A stretch of 19,363 nucleotides of DNA. It comes from an uncultured Alcaligenaceae bacterium. Lineage in GTDB: Bacteria; Pseudomonadota; Gammaproteobacteria; Burkholderiales; Burkholderiaceae_B. How positions within the stretch are numbered: position 1 is the first letter of the stretch; every line of letters starts with the position of its first letter. The position numbers were made by a program, and so were the translations under genes. The DNA lies in contig CALEQZ010000011.1 of the NCBI GenBank assembly GCA_937908115.1, positions 1 to 19,363 of the forward strand. The letters run 5' to 3'. Under the pieces are notes generated by a model. It worked only from the letters and a program-made list of their open reading frames with translations, did not search any database and was not told where the DNA came from. This document shows positions 1-7,309 of the stretch, piece by piece.

Positions 1-1398
1 CTGCGCTGCGGCAAGTGCAAGCCGGTGTGCGCCACGCACGTGCCGCGCGCCAACCTGCTGTACAGCCCGCGCAACAAGATCCTGGCCACCTCGCTGCTGA
101 TCGAGGCCTTCCTGTACGAGGAGCAGACCCGCCGCGGCGTCAGCCTCAAGCACTGGGAGGAATTCGAGGACGTCGCCGACCACTGCACCGTCTGCCACAA
201 GTGCTACACGCCCTGCCCGGTGGACATCGACTTTGGCGACGTGTCCATGAATATGCGTGCGCTGCTGCGCCGCATGGGCAAGAAGTCCTTCAACCCTGGC
301 ACCGCCGCGGCCATGTTCTTCCTCAACGCCAAGGACCCGGCCACCATCAACGCCACGCGCGCGGCCATGGTCGGCGTGGGCTACAAGGTGCAGCGCATGG
401 CCAGCGACCTGCTGGCCAAAGTCGCGCGCAAGCAAACCGAGGCGCCGCCGGCCACCGTGGGCAAGCCGCCCATCCGCGAGCAGGTCATCCACTTCGTCAA
501 CAAGAAGATGCCTGGCGGCCTGCCCAAGCAAAGCGCGCGCAAGCTGCTCGACATCGAAGACCCCAACTACGTTCCCATCATCCGCAACCCCCAGACGACC
601 ACCGTCGACAGCGAGGCCGTCTTCTACTTTCCCGGCTGCGGATCGGAGCGCCTGTTCTCGCAGGTGGGGCTGGCCACGCAGGCCATGCTTTGGCACGCCG
701 GCGTGCAAACCGTGCTGCCGCCCGGCTACCTATGCTGCGGCTATCCGCAGCGCGGCAACGGCATGACCGACAAGGCCGAGAAAATCATCACGGATAACCG
801 GGTGCTCTTTCACCGCGTGGCCAACACGCTGAACTACCTGGACATCAAGACCGTGGTGGTCAGCTGCGGCACCTGCTACGACCAACTTGCCGGATACGAA
901 TTCGACAAGATCTTCCCCGGCTGCCGGCTGATCGACATCCACGAATTCCTGCTCGAGAAAGGCATCAAGCTCGACGGCGTGCAGGGCGTGCGCTACATGT
1001 ACCACGACCCCTGCCACACCCCGATGAAGCTGCAGGATCCGATGAAGACCGTGCGCTCGCTGGTGGGCGAGGGCGCGATAAAGTCCGACCGCTGCTGCGG
1101 CGAATCGGGCACGCTGGCCGTCACGCGGCCCGACATCTCCACCCAGGTGCGCTTCCGCAAGCAGGAAGAACTGGCCAAGGGCATGAGCGCCGTGCGCGGC
1201 GACGGCTACGACGGCAAGGTCAAGGTGCTGACGTCCTGCCCGTCCTGCCTGCAAGGGCTGTCACGCTATCAGCAGGACACCGGCGCCCAGGCGGACTACA
1301 TCGTGGTCGAAATGGCCCGCCACATCCTGGGCCCCGATTGGATGCAGGACTATGTCCGGCAAGCCAATGCGGGGGGGATTGAGAGGGTGTTGGTATAG
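1..1398 (+). CDS. C-terminal part of a large Fe-S/CCG-domain oxidoreductase (5' partial)
   Basis: The reading frame is open from the first base and ends at TAG 1396-1398, so the N-terminus lies outside the window; 465 codons are visible. Two [4Fe-4S] cysteine sets can be read. The first opens the fragment (Cys3, Cys6 and Cys10, upstream member probably cut off). The second is Cys62, Cys65, Cys68 and Cys72 followed by Pro, the ferredoxin-like pattern of GlpC/GlcF-type subunits. Downstream come two CCG-type (heterodisulfide-reductase-like) repeats, with Cys-Cys-Gly near residues 244-246 and again near 366-368, and a late Cys-Pro-Ser-Cys. Family knowledge: such C-termini pass electrons from a flavin domain that oxidises a 2-hydroxy acid or similar substrate, and in Burkholderiales this arrangement is typical of very large DUF3683-type FAD-linked oxidases. 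That family name is an inference because the flavin domain is not visible. The substrate is unknown. The next gene starts 119 bases later on the same strand. Confidence 0.8.
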   Translation: MRCGKCKPVCATHVPRANLLYSPRNKILATSLLIEAFLYEEQTRRGVSLKHWEEFEDVADHCTVCHKCYTPCPVDIDFGDVSMNMRALLRRMGKKSFNPGTAAAMFFLNAKDPATINATRAAMVGVGYKVQRMASDLLAKVARKQTEAPPATVGKPPIREQVIHFVNKKMPGGLPKQSARKLLDIEDPNYVPIIRNPQTTTVDSEAVFYFPGCGSERLFSQVGLATQAMLWHAGVQTVLPPGYLCCGYPQRGNGMTDKAEKIITDNRVLFHRVANTLNYLDIKTVVVSCGTCYDQLAGYEFDKIFPGCRLIDIHEFLLEKGIKLDGVQGVRYMYHDPCHTPMKLQDPMKTVRSLVGEGAIKSDRCCGESGTLAVTRPDISTQVRFRKQEELAKGMSAVRGDGYDGKVKVLTSCPSCLQGLSRYQQDTGAQADYIVVEMARHILGPDWMQDYVRQANAGGIERVLV

Positions 1399-1464
1399 GC
1401 TTTTCAAGCCGCGCGCATCCAAGACCTGCAAGAATCGGATACCGGTTCCCATGCCTGCCCAGGG

Positions 1465-1500
1465 TATAACCCCTTGATGGCGCGGCGCGCAATGCGCCGC
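1465..1500 (+). promoter_or_regulatory. Possible -10 element and GC hairpin ahead of the repair operon
   Basis: In the 119-base gap before the exonuclease gene, TATAAC at 1465-1470 matches a sigma-70 -10 box at five of six positions, but I see no convincing -35 hexamer 16-18 bases upstream. A perfect 7-bp stem follows (GCGGCGC 1482-1488, loop GCAAT, GCGCCGC 1494-1500) and ends 17 bases before the start codon. No T-run follows, so it is not a classical terminator. It would lie in the leader RNA of the operon, just upstream of the GGGAG ribosome binding site at 1508-1512. Its function is inferred and weakly supported. Confidence 0.3.
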
Positions 1501-1517
1501 CGCAACCGGGAGCCGCG

Positions 1518-2516
1518 ATGTCCGACCTGGTGCTTGCCCGCCCAGAGGGCCTGTATTGCCCGCCTGGCGATTTCTACATCGACCCCTGGCGGCCGGTGCC
1601 GACGGCGGTGATCACGCACGGCCATTCCGACCATGCCCGGTCGGGCATGGGCTGCTACCACGTCAGCGCCGACGGCCTGCCCATTTTGCGCTGGCGGCTG
1701 GGCGAACAGGACTATCGCGTGCACGAGTACGGCGAACCGTTCATCCTGGGCCGTGCGCGCGTGTCGCTGCATCCGGCGGGACATGTGCTGGGCTCGGCGC
1801 AGGTGCGGATCGAGGCCGAAGGCCGGGTGTGGGTGGTGTCGGGCGACTACAAGCGCCAGGCCGACCCGACCTGCCGGCCCTTCGAAGTCGTGCGCTGCGA
1901 TACCTTCATCACCGAGGCGACTTTTGGGTTGCCCATCTACCGCTGGCCGGACGCGTCAGAGGTGGCGCGCGAGATCGTGCAGTGGCGTGACCATTGCGCC
2001 GCACGCGGCGAAGCGGCCATCGTCTACTGCTACGCGCTGGGCAAGGCGCAACGCTTGCTCGCGGAGCTCAAGCCGTACATGGACCGCCCGGTTTACTTGC
2101 ACGGCGCGATCGCATCGGGCGTGGCGGTCTACCGGCAGGCAGGCATCGAGATGGCCGATACCTGCTTGGTGGGCGATGCGGATGCGGCGCCTGCGGACAA
2201 TGGCTACGCCGGCGAGCTGATCCTGGCCCCGCCGTCGGCGGCGGGCAGCCCTTGGTTGCGGCGGTTTCGCCGCGCCCAGCAAGGCTTTGCATCGGGCTGG
2301 ATGCGCCTGCGCGGCAATCGGCGGCGCCGAAATTTGGACCGCGGTTTCGTATTGTCCGACCACGCGGATTGGCCGGCCTTGCTGCAAACCATCGGCCAGA
2401 CCGGCGCCTCGCGCGTGATCGCCACGCACGGCGACACCCATGCGCTGGTGCGTACCTTGAACGAGTCCGGGGTGGCCGCCCATGCATTGGCCACGCCGTT
2501 TGGCGACGAAGCCTAA
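1518..2516 (+). CDS. Ligase-associated DNA exonuclease (metallo-beta-lactamase fold)
   Basis: This 332-residue protein has the metallo-beta-lactamase/beta-CASP-like motif set: HGHSDH near residues 34-39 (metal site), His84 and His88 in HPAGH, SGDY near 107-110, a late SDHADW near 279-284 and THGD near 302-305. The pattern matches the mRNA 3'-end-processing-like exonucleases found beside bacterial ATP-dependent ligases, expected to trim DNA 3' ends in a metal-dependent reaction in the cytoplasm. ATG 1518 is preceded by GGGAG at 1508-1512 with five bases between, so the start is well supported. It is the first gene of a four-gene operon, with ligase beginning 17 bases after its stop. All metal ligands I would look for appear intact. 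Family and context give high confidence, but the exact substrate is inferred. Confidence 0.9.
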   Translation: MSDLVLARPEGLYCPPGDFYIDPWRPVPTAVITHGHSDHARSGMGCYHVSADGLPILRWRLGEQDYRVHEYGEPFILGRARVSLHPAGHVLGSAQVRIEAEGRVWVVSGDYKRQADPTCRPFEVVRCDTFITEATFGLPIYRWPDASEVAREIVQWRDHCAARGEAAIVYCYALGKAQRLLAELKPYMDRPVYLHGAIASGVAVYRQAGIEMADTCLVGDADAAPADNGYAGELILAPPSAAGSPWLRRFRRAQQGFASGWMRLRGNRRRRNLDRGFVLSDHADWPALLQTIGQTGASRVIATHGDTHALVRTLNESGVAAHALATPFGDEA

Positions 2517-2533
2517 ACCGGGGGCGCTGGTCG

Positions 2534-4138
2534 ATGAAGCGATTTGCGGCGCTATACCAGGAACTCGACCGCTCGACTGCTACGTTGGACAAGCGCGCGG
2601 CGCTGATCGCCTACTTCAGGCTGGCGCCGCCGCGGGATGCGGCCTGGGCGCTGTACTTGTTTTCGGGCGGCAAGGTGGGTGGTGCGGGGCGCAAGATTGC
2701 TGCGTCGACCGAGCTTCGCGCCTGGGCTGCACAGGCGACCGGTACACCGCCGTGGTTGGTGGATGCCTGCTATGACCAGGTCGGCGATTTGGCCGAAACG
2801 CTGGCGCTGCTGGTTCCCGATCCGTGCGCACCGGCGCCGGCGCTTGGCCTGGCCGACTGGATCGAAAACGTCCTGCTGCCGGTGGCCAACCGCGATGCTG
2901 ACGAGCGCCGGCAGGTCGTCATTGCGGCTTGGCAGGGGCTGGACTTTGCCGGGCGGCTGGTGTTGAACAAGCTCTTGACTGGCTCGCTGCGGGTAGGCGT
3001 GTCGCAGCGGACGGTGCAGCAGGCGCTGGCAGAAATGTCGGGCTTGCCGATTGCGCGGATCGCCCAGCGCATGCTCGGGCCGTGGTCGCCCAGCGAGGTG
3101 TTTTTTCGCGATTTGCTCGAACCCGGGGAGCTGCCGTCCGATCGTCGCCAACCTTATCCGTTTTTCCTGGCCTCGCCGCTGGAGGGTGGTCCGACCGGCC
3201 TTGGCCCCATAGCCGATTGGCTCGTCGAATGGAAGTGGGACGGCATCCGGGTGCAGCTGATCAAGCGCGACGGCGAGGTGGCGCTGTGGTCGCGCGGCGA
3301 GGAGCGCTTGGACGGCAGGTTTCCCGAGGTTGAAGCCGCCGCGGCCGCGTTCGGCGCGGACGGCGTGTTGGATGGCGAATTGCTGGCCTGGCGCGACGGC
3401 GACGATGGCCCTTTGCCCTTTGCGGCGTTGCAGACGCGCATCCAGCGGCGCAAGCCGGGGCCCAGGTGGCTGGCTCACGCGCCCGTGCGGCTGCTCGCCT
3501 ACGACCTGCTCGAAATCGACGGCAACGACTTGCGCGGGCAGCCGCTGCGTGAGCGTCGCCGCTTGTTGGAAGCGTTGCTGCGCGGCCAAGCTGACCCCCG
3601 CATCGCGGTTTCACCCCTGTTGTCGCCTGCCGGCTGGGATGCGGCCGACGCGCTGCGCCGGACCTCGCGCGAACGTGGGGTGGAAGGATTCATGCTCAAG
3701 CGCGCCGCCTCACCGTATCGCAGCGGCCGGGTGCGCGGAGATTGGTGGAAGTGGAAGATCGACCCGCTGACCATCGACGCGGTCCTGCTCTACGCGCAGC
3801 GCGGCCATGGCCGGCGTAGCACGCTGTACACCGATTACACCTTCGGCGTGTGGCAGGGCGACACGCTGGTGCCCGTGGCCAAGGCGTATTCAGGCCTGGA
3901 TGACAAGGAAATCCTGGCCTTGGATCGCTGGCTGCGCGCGCATACGATGGATCGTTTCGGGCCCGTGCGCGCCGTCGAGCCGGTACAGGTGTTCGAACTC
4001 GGTTTCGAAGCGGTCAACGTGTCCAATCGCCACAAGTCCGGTGTGGCGCTGCGGTTTCCGCGCATCCTGCGCTGGCGCCGCGACAAGCCGGCGGCACAAG
4101 CCGACCGGCTGGACACCTTGAAGGCGATGGCACGATGA
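2534..4138 (+). CDS. ATP-dependent DNA ligase (ligase-associated repair cluster type)
   Basis: This 534-residue enzyme should seal DNA nicks through a covalent lysyl-AMP intermediate. Ligase motif I is EWKWDG with the adenylated Lys at about residue 234. Other visible motifs are LWSRGEE (Ia), VLDGELLAW (III), GFMLKR (IV) and WWKWK (V). The first 200 or so residues form the helical DNA-binding domain of Lig1-like enzymes, and the C-terminus is an OB-fold. The start ATG 2534 begins with MKRFAALYQE, which reads as a natural N-terminus; the open frame extends further upstream but only as an overlap with the exonuclease gene. The stop overlaps the helicase start as ATGA (4135-4138), implying translational coupling. 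Unlike LigD of the Ku-dependent pathway it has no fused polymerase or phosphoesterase domain; those activities seem to be supplied by separate genes. It would supplement the essential NAD-dependent LigA, which is not in the window. Confidence 0.93.
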   Translation: MKRFAALYQELDRSTATLDKRAALIAYFRLAPPRDAAWALYLFSGGKVGGAGRKIAASTELRAWAAQATGTPPWLVDACYDQVGDLAETLALLVPDPCAPAPALGLADWIENVLLPVANRDADERRQVVIAAWQGLDFAGRLVLNKLLTGSLRVGVSQRTVQQALAEMSGLPIARIAQRMLGPWSPSEVFFRDLLEPGELPSDRRQPYPFFLASPLEGGPTGLGPIADWLVEWKWDGIRVQLIKRDGEVALWSRGEERLDGRFPEVEAAAAAFGADGVLDGELLAWRDGDDGPLPFAALQTRIQRRKPGPRWLAHAPVRLLAYDLLEIDGNDLRGQPLRERRRLLEALLRGQADPRIAVSPLLSPAGWDAADALRRTSRERGVEGFMLKRAASPYRSGRVRGDWWKWKIDPLTIDAVLLYAQRGHGRRSTLYTDYTFGVWQGDTLVPVAKAYSGLDDKEILALDRWLRAHTMDRFGPVRAVEPVQVFELGFEAVNVSNRHKSGVALRFPRILRWRRDKPAAQADRLDTLKAMAR

Positions 4139-6600
4139 GGCGGACCCGGCGCACCTGGGACGGGCCGTTGATTCAATGGTTTGCGGCGCGCGGCTGGAAA
4201 CCCGCGCGCTTTCAGCGCGAAGTATGGCGACGCTACCTGGGTGGACAGTCAGGGCTGTTGCATACGCCGACTGGCAGCGGCAAGACGCTGGCGGCGATCG
4301 GCGGGCCCTTGTTGCAGGCGTTGGCCGATGACGGCAGCGCGGGCGCTGTGCCTACAGGTGCCGGGCCGCACGTGCTGTGGGTCACGCCGCTGCGCGCGCT
4401 GGCCGTCGACACGACGCAGGCCTTGTCGCAGTTGGTCAAGGACGTCGGCCTGCACTGGACCGTGGCCATGCGCACGGGCGACGCTGGCGCCCGGGACAAG
4501 CGGCTGGCGCGGCAGGGCAAGGCCGAGGTGCTCGTGACCACGCCGGAATCCCTTGCCTTGCTGCTGTCGTACGCGGATGCGCCGGCGCGGTTTCAAGTCC
4601 TGCGCTGCATCGTCGTCGACGAATGGCACGAATTGCTCGGCAGCAAACGCGGCGTCCTGCTTGAGTTGTGCCTGGCACGCTTGCGACGGTTGTCCGCCGG
4701 CGTGTTGACCTGGGGCCTGTCGGCGACCCTCGGCAACTTGCAGCAGGCGCGTGAAGTGTTGCTGCCCAACGCGCCAGATGCGGCGATGGTGTCCGGCGTG
4801 CGACCCCGCAAGGTGCGCATCGCCACGTTGCTGCCCGATGGCGGCCGCAACCTGCCGTGGGCCGGACATTTGGGTTTGACCTTGTTGCCGCAAGTGTTCA
4901 AGCACGTGTTCCGGACGCGCACCAGCCTGCTCTTTACCAACACCCGCGCGCAGGCCGAGCTGTGGCATCGGGCGCTGGCCTCGGTCTGGCCGGAAGACCT
5001 GTCGACGCTCGCCTTGCACCACGGCTCGCTGCAGTCCAAGTTGCGCGCTGAGGTCGAGCAGGGGCTGCGCGCGGGTCGCGTTCGCTGCGTGGTGGCGACC
5101 TCCAGCCTGGACCTGGGCGTCGATTTCCCGACGGTCGATCAGGTGCTGCAGGTCGGCAGCCCCAAGGGCGCCGCGCGGCTGCTGCAGCGCGCCGGCCGCG
5201 CGCGGCATCGCCCAGGCGAATCGGGCAGCGTTTTGTGCGTGCCCGCGCAAGCGCTGGAACTCGTCGAGTACGCCGCTGCCCGGCGCGTCATTGCCCGGGG
5301 AGAAATCGAGGCGCGCACGCCGCTGCGCGGCTGCCTGGACGTGTTGGCCCAGCATGCGGTCACGCTCGCGTTGGGCGGCGGCTTCGACCCTGACGCGCTC
5401 TACGGCGAGGTGCGCAATACCCACGCCTTTGCGGGCCTGGACCGATGCGATTGGCAGGCGGTGCTCGATTTCGTCACCCAGGGCGGGACGGCGCTGGCTG
5501 CGTATCCGGAATTCCGGCGCGTCACGCGCGACCCCGACGGCTGCTGCCGCGTGCATGACCGCCGCGTGGCCTTGCGCCATCGCCTGTCGATCGGCGTCAT
5601 TACCGCCGATGGGGCCGTGTCGATCAAATACCTGCGCGGCGGCGAGCTCGGGTCGGTGGAAGAAAGCTTCGTGGCGCGGCTGCGGCCGGGCGATTGCTTC
5701 CAGTTCGCCGGCCGTACGCTGCAACTGGCGCGGTTGGAAGGGATGACCGCCTACGTACGGCGCGCCAAGACGAGCAGCGGCCCGGCGGCAACCTGGCAAG
5801 GCGGGCGCATGCCGCTGTCGACGCAGCTGGGCAAAGAGGTCGAGCAGCTGTTCGCCGATCCGGGCGACAGTCTGGAAATGCGCGCAGCCGCACCGTTGCT
5901 GCGGATCCAGCATGCTGCCGGCGCGATGCCCGGCAAGGATCGGCTGCTCGCGGAATGTGTCCGCACGCGACGCGGCATGCACTTATTTCTGTTTCCGTTC
6001 GCGGGACGCGCCGTGCACGAGGGCATGGCGGCGATCATGGCGCTGCGATGGGGCAGGCTGCAGGCCAACACTTTCTCGTACACCGTGAACGACTACGGCT
6101 TGATGCTCACGCTGTCCCTGCCGGCGCACCTCGACGAAGCGCTGCTGCGCCGCCTGCTCAGCCCGCAGGACATGGCCGGCGATCTGCGCGACGGCGTCAA
6201 CCTGGGCGAGCTGGCGCGCCGGCAGTTCCGCGAGATCGCGCGCGTGGCCGGGCTGCTGACGCCGTCGCTGCCCGGCCGGCAGGCGCGCTCGCTGCGCCAG
6301 GTGCAGGCTTCCAGTGGCCTGCTCTACGACGTGCTGCGCCGCTACGACCCGGACCACCTGCTGCTGCAGCAGGCCGAGCGCGAAGTCTTCGAGCGCGAGC
6401 TGCAGGCCCCGCGGCTGGAGGCGGTGCTGCGCGACTGCCAGGCGCGTACGCTTGCGCTGATTGCGCCGCCTGCGTTGACCCCCCTGTCGTTTGCGCTTTG
6501 GACGGAAAGCCTACGCGGGCAGCTCAGTACCGAAACCTGGCAGGCGCGCGTGCGGCGTGCCGCAGAACAGTTGCAGGCGCGTTATGCACGGCTGGGGTGA
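4135..6600 (+). CDS. Lhr-type DEXH-box DNA helicase, ligase-associated
   Basis: This 821-residue superfamily 2 helicase has Walker A TPTGSGKT near residues 44-51, a DEWH Walker B box near 162-165, the LSATLG motif III near 195, and QRAGRAR (motif VI) near 344-350. Two RecA-like domains are followed by a winged-helix and Lhr-core C-terminal region. Its length fits the shorter 'Lhr-Core' form found beside bacterial ATP ligases rather than the roughly 1,500-residue full-length Lhr. Family knowledge: characterised Lhr-Core enzymes are 3'-to-5' single-strand translocases that unwind RNA:DNA and DNA:DNA duplexes. The start ATG overlaps the ligase stop, and the gene's own end overlaps the PdeM start by 17 bases, so all four repair genes should be made from one transcript. 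No motif appears broken. Confidence 0.92.
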   Translation: MRRTRRTWDGPLIQWFAARGWKPARFQREVWRRYLGGQSGLLHTPTGSGKTLAAIGGPLLQALADDGSAGAVPTGAGPHVLWVTPLRALAVDTTQALSQLVKDVGLHWTVAMRTGDAGARDKRLARQGKAEVLVTTPESLALLLSYADAPARFQVLRCIVVDEWHELLGSKRGVLLELCLARLRRLSAGVLTWGLSATLGNLQQAREVLLPNAPDAAMVSGVRPRKVRIATLLPDGGRNLPWAGHLGLTLLPQVFKHVFRTRTSLLFTNTRAQAELWHRALASVWPEDLSTLALHHGSLQSKLRAEVEQGLRAGRVRCVVATSSLDLGVDFPTVDQVLQVGSPKGAARLLQRAGRARHRPGESGSVLCVPAQALELVEYAAARRVIARGEIEARTPLRGCLDVLAQHAVTLALGGGFDPDALYGEVRNTHAFAGLDRCDWQAVLDFVTQGGTALAAYPEFRRVTRDPDGCCRVHDRRVALRHRLSIGVITADGAVSIKYLRGGELGSVEESFVARLRPGDCFQFAGRTLQLARLEGMTAYVRRAKTSSGPAATWQGGRMPLSTQLGKEVEQLFADPGDSLEMRAAAPLLRIQHAAGAMPGKDRLLAECVRTRRGMHLFLFPFAGRAVHEGMAAIMALRWGRLQANTFSYTVNDYGLMLTLSLPAHLDEALLRRLLSPQDMAGDLRDGVNLGELARRQFREIARVAGLLTPSLPGRQARSLRQVQASSGLLYDVLRRYDPDHLLLQQAEREVFERELQAPRLEAVLRDCQARTLALIAPPALTPLSFALWTESLRGQLSTETWQARVRRAAEQLQARYARLG

Positions 6601-7240
6601 GGGGGCGCTGCGCGTAGAGCTGGCCGGGGAACCGGTGTGCCTGCTGGCAGGGCGCGCCTTGTACTGGCCGGCACGCGACCGTCTGGTGATCGCCGACCTT
6701 CACCTGGGCAAGGGGCACGTCTTCCGGCGAGCTGGTATCGCCGTGCCGCGCGGAGCCACCCGCGACGACCTGGCCAGGCTGTCCGCCCTGTTGATGGCCA
6801 CCCGTGCGCGCGAATTGTGGATAGTGGGCGACGTCCTGCACGGTCTGGCCTCGCAGGCGGGCTGGCGCGACGATTGGTCGCAGTGGCGGCAGGCGCATTC
6901 CGCGCTGGACGTCGCCGCGGTTGCCGGCAACCACGACCGCGCGCTAGACGGTGACGACCTAGGCCTATGCCAGCTGGGCCAAGCATATGCCGACGGCCCC
7001 TTCGTTTTCCGCCACCTGCCGCAGACTGACGCGCAGGGCCGCCACGTCATTGCCGGGCACGTGCATCCGAAGGCGCGTATGCCTGGCTTGCCGCGGACGT
7101 GGCCGGCCTTCTGGCTGCGACCGGGCATGACGGTGCTGCCTGCGTTTTCGGCCTTTACCGGTGGATACATGGTGCACCCCGGCGACGGCGCCGCGGTGGC
7201 GGTGTGCGTCGAAGGGTCGGTGGTCGCGGCCCTGGGCTGA
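6584..7240 (+). CDS. pdeM: Ligase-associated metallophosphoesterase endonuclease PdeM
   Basis: This 218-residue calcineurin-like phosphoesterase carries the full two-metal motif set: Asp38-Leu-His40 (DLH), Gly-Asp at 82-83 with His86, GNHD at 115-118, and GHVHP at 158-162. Homologues in ligase/Lhr clusters (MPE or PdeM) are manganese-dependent single-strand DNA endonucleases; the Pseudomonas putida enzyme is the studied example. I chose ATG 6584 over an upstream in-frame start at 6491 because the resulting N-terminus reads naturally and gives the family's usual size. It overlaps the end of the helicase gene by 17 bases in another frame. It is the last gene of the repair operon and converges on the minus-strand dehydrogenase gene, whose stop lies 69 bases beyond. 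Confidence 0.92.
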   Translation: MHGWGEGALRVELAGEPVCLLAGRALYWPARDRLVIADLHLGKGHVFRRAGIAVPRGATRDDLARLSALLMATRARELWIVGDVLHGLASQAGWRDDWSQWRQAHSALDVAAVAGNHDRALDGDDLGLCQLGQAYADGPFVFRHLPQTDAQGRHVIAGHVHPKARMPGLPRTWPAFWLRPGMTVLPAFSAFTGGYMVHPGDGAAVAVCVEGSVVAALG

Positions 7241-7267
7241 AAGGCGCGGGTTGTCGAAGCGGCACGA

Positions 7268-7281
7268 CGGCCCTTGGGCCG
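7268..7281. terminator. Short GC palindrome between convergent genes
   Basis: CGGCCCTTGGGCCG is a perfect 14-base palindrome in the 69-base gap between the convergent pdeM and dehydrogenase genes, where a bidirectional terminator would be expected. It lacks a T-run on either side, so intrinsic termination is uncertain. The call rests on position and symmetry. Confidence 0.3.
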
Positions 7282-7309
7282 CGCATGCCTATCGGTCAGC
7301 TCATGGACT

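Noticed and set aside
1994..2533. Upstream in-frame extension of the ligase
   Set aside because: It overlaps the exonuclease gene over most of its length and reads as low-information Arg/Gly/Ala-rich sequence; ATG 2534 gives the natural N-terminus.
2552..3589. 345-codon minus-strand open frame antisense to the ligase
   Set aside because: Composition is that of a shadow frame, and the plus-strand ligase has clear catalytic motifs over the same bases.
4249..5982. 577-codon open frame on the minus strand, antisense to the helicase
   Set aside because: It lies wholly inside the Lhr-type helicase gene, has the Arg/Gln/His/Ala-rich composition of a GC-rich shadow frame and shows no recognisable domain.
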